This document shows positions 48,801-57,800 of a stretch of DNA of 64,000 bases, in pieces. The notes beneath the pieces were generated by a model. The model was not told the origin of the DNA. It searched no databases and saw nothing but the letters and a program-made list of their open reading frames with translations. The position numbers were made by a program, and so were the translations under genes. The DNA comes from Watersipora subatra (taxonomy: Eukaryota > Bryozoa > Gymnolaemata > Cheilostomatida > Watersiporidae): positions 36,311,143-36,375,142 of the forward strand of contig NC_088714.1 of assembly GCF_963576615.1 (NCBI RefSeq). The letters run 5' to 3'. Each line of letters begins with the position of its first letter. The first letter of the stretch is position 1.

Positions 48801-51800
48801 AGTCTGATATGTTGTATGTTTATATGTTGTAGGCTGGAGTGGAGGTTAACACCGCAGATGCCAAGGGTGTCTCACCCCTGATGTTGGCAGCCAAAATGAA
48901 TCAATTAGACATTGTAAAGTACCTGATAGGAGCTGGTGCACTGGTAGGCTGTCTAATAATCTTGTGTGGGCTTCTGTCAAAGGTCTTGAGAGCTGTTATG
49001 GGACCTCTGATGATGTTCACCAGTCCGATATGGTCAAACCGCAAACTGTCTTTTTGACTTCTGTGTCTTATCTCTTTGACATCGATGTCTTGTCTCATTG
49101 ATTTCTGTCTTTTGTCACCTTAAGATCTGTTTTTGTTGTATATGTGTATATTTCTGACAGGTTGAGTGGAGAGACATAGATGGGATGACAAGTCTACATT
49201 GTGCAGCCGTTGCGGGGAACAAGGCTATCTGTGATTATATGCTGAAGGAAGCTCATGCTAACATTGACTGCGCAGTGAGTTCAATGAGAATCATTGTTGT
49301 GTACTAGATTAGCGCATAGTTACTCTCCAATTCTTAAATAATTATTGAAGAAGGTAGCTAATTCAGGGATAGCCAACTTTTACCAGTTAGGACTAGCTAT
49401 CATGATATTACTATAAATAGTCTCAAACGTTTTAGGATGCTTGTGGCTACCCTACGAAAAGAGAGTGTTTATGGTCTGGGGTATGCATATGGAATTTGGA
49501 TTCCATTTGAGCACCAGCCACAGTTGTGAAGACATTACACTAGTTTATGCCATTATTGACATACCCTATTGTATGCGGAGAAACAAGCTGTGTCATTTAC
49601 TTGCCTCATTAACTAAATGGAAAACTACCATAAAACTTCTATTTGAACGTCATGATGTTCTATTTTTTCAACCCTTTAAACCCGAATAGAAAAGGGGTTC
49701 AAATAGAGGCTGGCATTGTATTTTTCAAATGACTCGTCAGAATTTTAGGAAGATAAATTTAACTTTTTTACGGACAAAATGAATGTCACCTATATTCTAT
49801 CCTCTCCTTCCGTAGGAGCGAAATTAACCCTTTTTGGATGCAATAAATCTGTTAACTTACCGCCAACTTGTCAATGATCTCTTAAAGGTTGACTTGCAAC
49901 AAAATTCACATTACAGTTATTTGGTATGAAAAAATTCACCATGTCTTACCCGGCTGTGTGTAGGTGCAAAGTATGTGGAAATGTTATTACAAGCTCTTAA
50001 AAGCTCAAAAACCAACAGTTAATCATAGCCATCACGAAAATGTTGTAGGTTGGAATCAATTTCTTTTTCTGATATACTCAAGAAATTTGGTTATTGTTTT
50101 GACACATGATGTTATCACGTGAATTGAAAGGCCAATAAAAGGCTCAATATAAAACTTTTTGTAGGACTAGTTTATGACAAACACTTCGGGTTCTATCGGA
50201 AAGCCCATATCAAATATAGATGCTCGCTACTTTACAGTTGCATTTCAGCTTGGTCTAATCGGCAAGTCGTAATCTGATCATGATACCCATACTTCTTGAC
50301 AGATAGCGCGAACAGTTTCTGCAGAATTTGTTAATTATCACAGGTAACCAACAGGCTCGTCGTGTTTGTCAGAGGATGACATGGACTCCTTCGAGCTAAG
50401 GTTAAAAAATTAAACAAATTTTTATGGTAGCTTTTGAAATATCAGTGCTCAAAGTTACAGCATTACAATGACGATGAAATAGACGCTTAAGGACAATATA
50501 CATGGTTTTATTGAATGCGAGAAGTAGATTTGTGGAAATATTTTGACGAATGAGGCTGCATGAAAGTGTAAACAGAAGCCATCTTGTTTAGCTACGTCCC
50601 ATCTGAGCCTTTTGGAAAGGGATTCCAATCTACAGCGTTTTCGTGATGGCTGCGATTAACTGTTCGTTTTTGAGCTTTTAAGAGCTTGTAATCACATTTC
50701 CACATATTTTGCACCTACAACACAGCAGAGTAAGACATAGTGAATCTTTTGATACCAAATAACTGTAATGTGAATTTTGTTGCAAGTCACCCTTTAAAGC
50801 ACTGATTTGAAGTTGATATATTAATGGAAGGGTAGACCAAGTTTGTTTCTATATCTGCATCGTATTTAAGAAAACCATCAGCACTTGGGCCAGTTTTGTT
50901 TTCACCAAATGCAGGTTTGGATTTTTCCTGGAAATTATTAAACTTATCCTGGATGGTTGGGGAAAAGTGGTATTTTCTGGTAAATACTGTGGGAAAAAAT
51001 GGTAAATTGTGCTTCTATTAAAAAAGCTTGGCAAATTTCAAAATTTTCCAGGGAAAATATGGGTTGGTGTTGTTCATCAACCTTTCAGGAAATTAAACTA
51101 TAAACAATGAACCAGTTGATGAACTTTTGTCAGTTCTATAACACCGATTAACACAGGTTTCACAACTAGGAATAATCAAAATACCTATATACCATAATAC
51201 CTAATATACTCACACTGTAGCTAGAAGTTTAGCTCATCCCATCTATCGAAATAATGATCGGATTTATTGTTACAATTAGCCTGTACTGTATTTGAATTGA
51301 GTCAAATATTTGACTCAATTTGAATTTTGGTTGAACAAATTTTAATGTGTAATGAAGTGATAATTCTTGATAGTACTATTTACAGACAATAACTTAAAAA
51401 TGTAATGCCCATAATTATTTATTTCATTATTTAACTGCAAACATACAACTTAGCTATAAAGGTTTTTAAAAAAAGATGAGGTCCATGTCACCATTTAACT
51501 GCTCGTTTTTGAGCTTTTAAGAGCTTGTAATCACATTTTCACATATTTTGCACCTACAGCACAGCAGAGTAAGACATGGTAAATTTGTTGATACCAAATA
51601 ACTGTAATGTGAATTTTGTTGCAAGTCCACCTTTAAGTGGAAACATTTTAGTTAGACCATAGGGAAACAGCAAGAAGTGTAATAGTTTGAATTTATTGCT
51701 CTACCTTTCAATATGTTCCGTATTTATCCCGGGGTATTTAGGGTGGACAGTCCTCTTTATGGCGGGGTATTTAGGGTGGACAGTCCTCTTTATCTCGCGG

Positions 51801-54800
51801 TATTTAGGGTGGACAGTCCTCTTTATCTCGGGGTATTTAGGGTGGACAGTCCTCGTTATCTCGGGGTATTCAGGGTGGACAGTCCTCTTTATCCCGGGTA
51901 TTTAGGGTGGACAGTCCTCTTTATCCCAGGGTATTTAGGGTGGACAGTCTTATTTATCTCGGGTATTTAGGGTGGACAGTCCTCTTTATCCCGGGGTATT
52001 TAGGGTGGACAGTAACAACCGTATTTTACCCAGTGGTATTTACCCTCATGGGAAAAACCTTGCAACCCTGCTCAAATGTTGGTATTTTCTTACCTATGTA
52101 TTATTATTGCAGGATGAGGGAGGCTGGACTCCCCTTATTTGGGCCATAGACAATGGACACACTCAAGTTGTCAAGTTGCTGCTCAACTGCCAGGCAGCAT
52201 TGCACAAGCGCGATAGTGAGGGAAACACATGTATTCACTGGGGTGCTTACAGCGGTAATACAGATATCATAAGGTTGCTCATCAAAAGGGGAGCAGACAT
52301 TGAAGCCATCAATGAACTAGGTGGGTGGTCCTAGTAAACGTTTAGTACAGTGCACCCTCGAGATACGTTGTTAATCCGTTCTAAGGCTGGCATCGTATGG
52401 CGAAAAAATCGTATGTCGGGGTATAGAAACGATTGTAATTATACAATGAAAAAAAAAACAGGTAAAAATCGTCTAAAATTTTATAAAAATGCGTTACATG
52501 TTGAAAAATTAGTAACAAAATAGTATGTTAACTTATGTTTTAGTATGTATTTTGAACTATTTTACTGAATTTCAACTTTTTATCACGAAATTTTATCCTT
52601 CATAAGTTTCTGTCTTCACTTTCATTATAAAATTTAGCGTGTCTGGTTGAAACCTTTTTCAACCAGAATTCAATAAGAAAGGCCGAGCGATACAGTTATC
52701 GAAAGCGGCCTCTCACACACATGACCATTTAATGGCTACCGAAAAGAAAAATGAAATTTTATTTACTACTATACAAGACCTACATACCTTTATAGTAACG
52801 TGACTTTAGCTGGTACATGTAGCGAATAAAGCAGAGAGGAGGCAAAAACGTATCAAAACGTATGTTGCTGAACACTTGAAGATTAATTTAACAAAAGAAA
52901 GCGAAAGAATTGTCTAGTCCTGTCCGATTTTTCTTCTGGTTTAAAAGAAAAAAATGCTGGTGCAATTCAGAAAACTGCTAGCTAGCTAAAGCTTGTAGAA
53001 GGATCGAGAGCAGGTCCTATAGTAGTTTTTCTTATATGAAATGTGCACAAGAATCAATGTAACCATACGTACAAAGTTTGTATGTATTTATACACTAGAG
53101 GACAAGGCTTTAACATGTTTCAGAAAGTAATGCGAATGCATCAACTATTTTGAATAGCTAGTTATATGAGTTACATACATACGATGAATTGTATTCACGT
53201 AGGAGATAACAAGCCCATCTGCAAAGACATGGTTAAACAAGAAAATAAAACATAAAATCAAAAGGAAACAAATAAAATGAATAAAATATGAAAAACATGC
53301 TACACAAGAGATAAATAATATATATTATACATGTATTGTTTTAATGTACCATTCCACATCAGTAAATTAAACACTTGAAATATTTCTGCCAATGTGGCGG
53401 TTTTCTGTATCTTCTACTTCTTCGCCCTTACTAATTGGTTGCTCCTTTAGAATGCTGATCGCGTGCATGGCCTTCTAACTCCTTCAAATCTTCAGTCGTA
53501 AGCTCCTTCTTGTGCTTGCTTTAATGGAGTTCTTGTTTTAATAATAATTGCAAATGCTGATTGGTTGCGATCATAGTCCTTGACAATGTTAATAATACGG
53601 ATGTCTTCTTATTTACGACATCCAACTTTGTTGACATAGAAATCATTTTTCCTTTGTTTTGTATTAGTCTCAGATTCCATAGCTAACAAAATAAATGTAG
53701 ATACTTGTAGTTATATATGCTGACTAAAAGTCAATAGTAAAAGATATTATAACGCTACAAATGAATATTTGCTCTCGCTTGTGTATTTTACACGAAATTT
53801 TCCACGCAGAATTCTGACATGAGAGAAGTCGATCATCGTGTCTCTTCTAAACGTTCTGAAAATGTTTTCGGCACACTATATTTCGGTGTCTTTTTTTATT
53901 TCGACATGCGTTATGAGCACACCGACCGCCAAATTTTAACTCGGGCGAAACTTTTCTCACAATCGTATGGTGAAATGAAATTCGTATAGCAAGGTGAAGA
54001 TCTCACGATGTTTGACTTCGTAAAGTGAAAAAATCGTATATCAGGGTAATCGTATCTCGAAGGTACACTGTATTGTAATGGCTTCTTTTCTCACATTGCT
54101 TGTACACCTGCATTAAGGCCTCGGCAGAATGTTTCTATGGCCACCTTCTATAAAACTTGATTTCTTAGTCTCCATCAATATTTTTAGTTTTACATAAAGC
54201 GTCGAGGTTTTATGTACCTCGACGCTTTATGTAAAACACAACCTCATGTACATGTAGTTTTAATCAATTCTTGTGTATCTCAACATGTAACTATGCGTAA
54301 AAATGCTTACTACTTTTCCACCTCATTGTGCAGGTGCTTGATCAATATTGCCTGGCCATTTCTTAAAATTATTTCTATCTTTTGTGTCGTATAATTTTCT
54401 ACTTTTCTATTCCAAAATTGGTTGTGTATGCTGTTGAGCTTATTTGTCTTTTTAGGAGACAGACCATTGCACATCGCTGTCAAACAAGCAAGGACAGATG
54501 CTGTTATACTACTTTTATCACATGGTGCTGATACCACAGTAATAAACAATCTACACCAGACACCTGCTGAGGTGAGTCACATGGGAAAGTCTTGTAGGAA
54601 ATACAAATGAGTATTATTATTTACTAGGTGAATACTCGGGGTTGCACAAGTAATAAAATAATTACTTAATGAATTTGAGTAACTTACCTAGTAGAGCTAG
54701 TAACTTACTATAATAAGAGCCGTGTCCTACATCTGGAGCAAGCTTGTTATATTATGTTATGTTATATTATGTTATGTTCTATTATGTTATATTATGTTAT

Positions 54801-57800
54801 GTTCTGTTATGTTATATTATGCTATGTTCTATTATGTTATGTTATGTTCTATTATGTTATGTTCTATTATGTTATGTTCTATTATGTTATGTTCTATTAT
54901 GTTATGTTCTATTATGTTATTTCTATTTTGTTATGTTACATTATGTTATATTATTTTATGTTATATTATGTTATATTATGTTATGTTCTATTATGTTATG
55001 TTCTATTATGTTATGTTCTATTATGTTATGTTCTATTATGTTATGTTCTATTATGTTATATTATGTTATATTATTTTATGTTATATTATATTATGTTCTA
55101 TTATGTTATGTTATGTTCTATTATGTTATATTATGTTATATTATTTTATGTTATATTATGTTATGTTATATTATGTTATGTTCTATTATGTTATGTTCTA
55201 TTATGTTATGTTCTATTATGTTATATGTTATGTTCTATTATGTTATGTTCTATTATGTTATGTTCTATTATGTTATGTATTTCTATTATGTTATGTTCTA
55301 TTATGTTATGCTCTATTATGTTATGCTCTATTATGTTATTATATGTTGTTCTATTATGTTATGTTCTATTATGTTATGTTCTATTATGTTATATTATGTT
55401 ATGTTCTATTATGTTATGTTATATTATGTTCTATTATGTTATGTTCTATTATGTTATATTATGTTATGTTCTATTATGTTATGTTCTATTATGTTATGTT
55501 ATATTATGTTGTATTATGTTATGTTCTATTATGTTATGTTCTATTATGTTACACGTGATGGTCTTTAACTCAATCGTTAACTTAAAGATGTGATTGCGTC
55601 AAATTTTAGTTGATTTTAACAGAAGTATCGATTTTTTTCTACCAGTTGAGATGTAGTTTGTTGTTTTAGGCGATCTCATTGTCAAGATATTTGAAGATTA
55701 AAATTGACATAAATTGATCGCGGTAACAACGCCCAGAAAAAAAGATGTGCCCAGACTTGCCCAAAATGATGTATATAGTGAAACAGTCTGTCTCCATCCC
55801 TCGTATTCACGTTGGCTATTGCAATAAGTCTAGTCCTACGCATAAAATATATGCCAATAAGCTCTATTAGTATATATTTTATTTTGTATTTACTCATGAT
55901 TGCTGGGATAAAGTTTTAAATTCAGCTACAGATACATTATTATAAATGTCTCAAACGCCTCAAATAAGGGAAATTAAAAATTTGTTATATTAGTTTCCTC
56001 TAAATGCCGTGTAAGCATTTGAGTACGGACTACGGTTCTGCCAGTCTACGGTGATTAGGTCGTCGAGTTAACTTATTTTCATTGTGGTCTTTGTATCAGC
56101 GAAGTTCTCAGTTGCTACCCACACCGAAAACTAGTTACTAGATGAAATAAGCAAGTGGCATCTTTGAAAAGAATATGTTCGAATATATGGCGAAACCAAC
56201 TGCAACCCTAAAAAAGTCATGTATAGTCAACGTTATCTAGTCATTATTAGTATCAATTTGTAGAAAAGAATTTCCTGTTCACATTTGATTAGTTCATTCA
56301 AGTACAAAACAAATGGTTTTATGAGTTGACTGAAATAGTGAACGCAAAACAACGTCAATTTCTTTGAAATCAATCAACCTACCGATTCTGGCCATTCCTG
56401 CACCTGGTTAGCAGATTGTGGACTCACCTGTTTTCACTTAGTAGCGTGAAGCAGAAATTTTTTGAGCTCATTTGGTCCATTGGAATTGAATCGAGCTATG
56501 CAAAAGTACCTCTCAATACAGCTCTGATTACACTTCATAAATCCATCCATCAGACAAGATTTCGGTACAGGTGGCAATGGGGCTATTGTGTATTCAATAT
56601 GTTCTGCAAATCATGTTTTGCATTATCTTCAACAATATTATTTTATTATATAAGTTTTACAAGCCAAAAAAATTTTTTCATTTCAGCATAGTTTTTATTA
56701 AAAACATCCATCCAAGTCGTGGCCACTCACATAGTTTCAGCTCATATAATAGGACAAATTAATCTACTGCAGCACTCAAACAAAACATATCATGGTTTGT
56801 GCAGCACACAGTCATGTCTCTCTTTCCCATTTATGGCAGTTTCCACACTGACACAACTGCTCCGCAGGTGGCGCCACATAAACATCGTGTAATCAATAAA
56901 ACAAATGTAATAAATGTCATTCATAGATATGTCATTCTAATGTGTATTTACTGAAAGCTTTCAATTTGGGAGTTAAATAGATTGCGAGTGTAATGTTAAA
57001 AATGAATAAATGTTTAACAAAAACATAAGTACGCCACACCAACAATTCGAAGCTTTGTTTCTGGGAGCTAAGGATGAGCTCAATCGATTTTCCTCACTTT
57101 CTACAAGTGAGAAGTGAACATAAATTCTAATCATATATCTAATCTACTAGCTAAAACTGACAAAGAAAGTTTGAAGCAAATGTTATAGCTAGATGAAAGG
57201 ATAAAAAAAGTTATGAAGCGATGATTGGTGATAGCAAAACGTTATAATTTTATTAATAAGTAAATGTATTCATGAGTAGTAAAATTATTACCTTTAGTAA
57301 ATATAGGAGACTCAAAGTTAAAGGTTGACTTGCAACAAAGTTCACATTACAGTTATTTGGTATCAAAAGGTTCACCATGTCTTACCCTGCTGTGTTGTAG
57401 GTAAGATATGTGGAAATGTGATTACAAGCTCTTAAAAGCTCAAAAACGAACAGTTAAATGCAGCCATCACAAAAATGACGTTGGTTGGAATCCCTCTCCA
57501 AACTGGCTTAAATGGGACATAGTTGAACACTACGTGCTTCTGTTTATACTTTCATGCAATCTCTTTCGGCGAAATATTTTCACAAATTACTTCACATATT
57601 CAATAAAACCATGTCTATTGTCCTTACGCGTCTATTTCATCATCAGTGTAATGCTGTCACTTTGACCACTGTTATTTCAAAACCTAGCCGAAAAATTAGT
57701 TTAAATTATTAACCTTAGCTCGAAGGGGTGAATATCATCCTCTGATAAACATGAGGAGCCTGTTGGTTACCTGTGATAGTCAAAAAATGTTGCAGAAATT

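Noticed and set aside
54722..55593. Three overlapping about 279-codon frames rich in Tyr, Cys, Met
   Set aside because: Low-complexity TTATG sequence without stops; not protein-coding.
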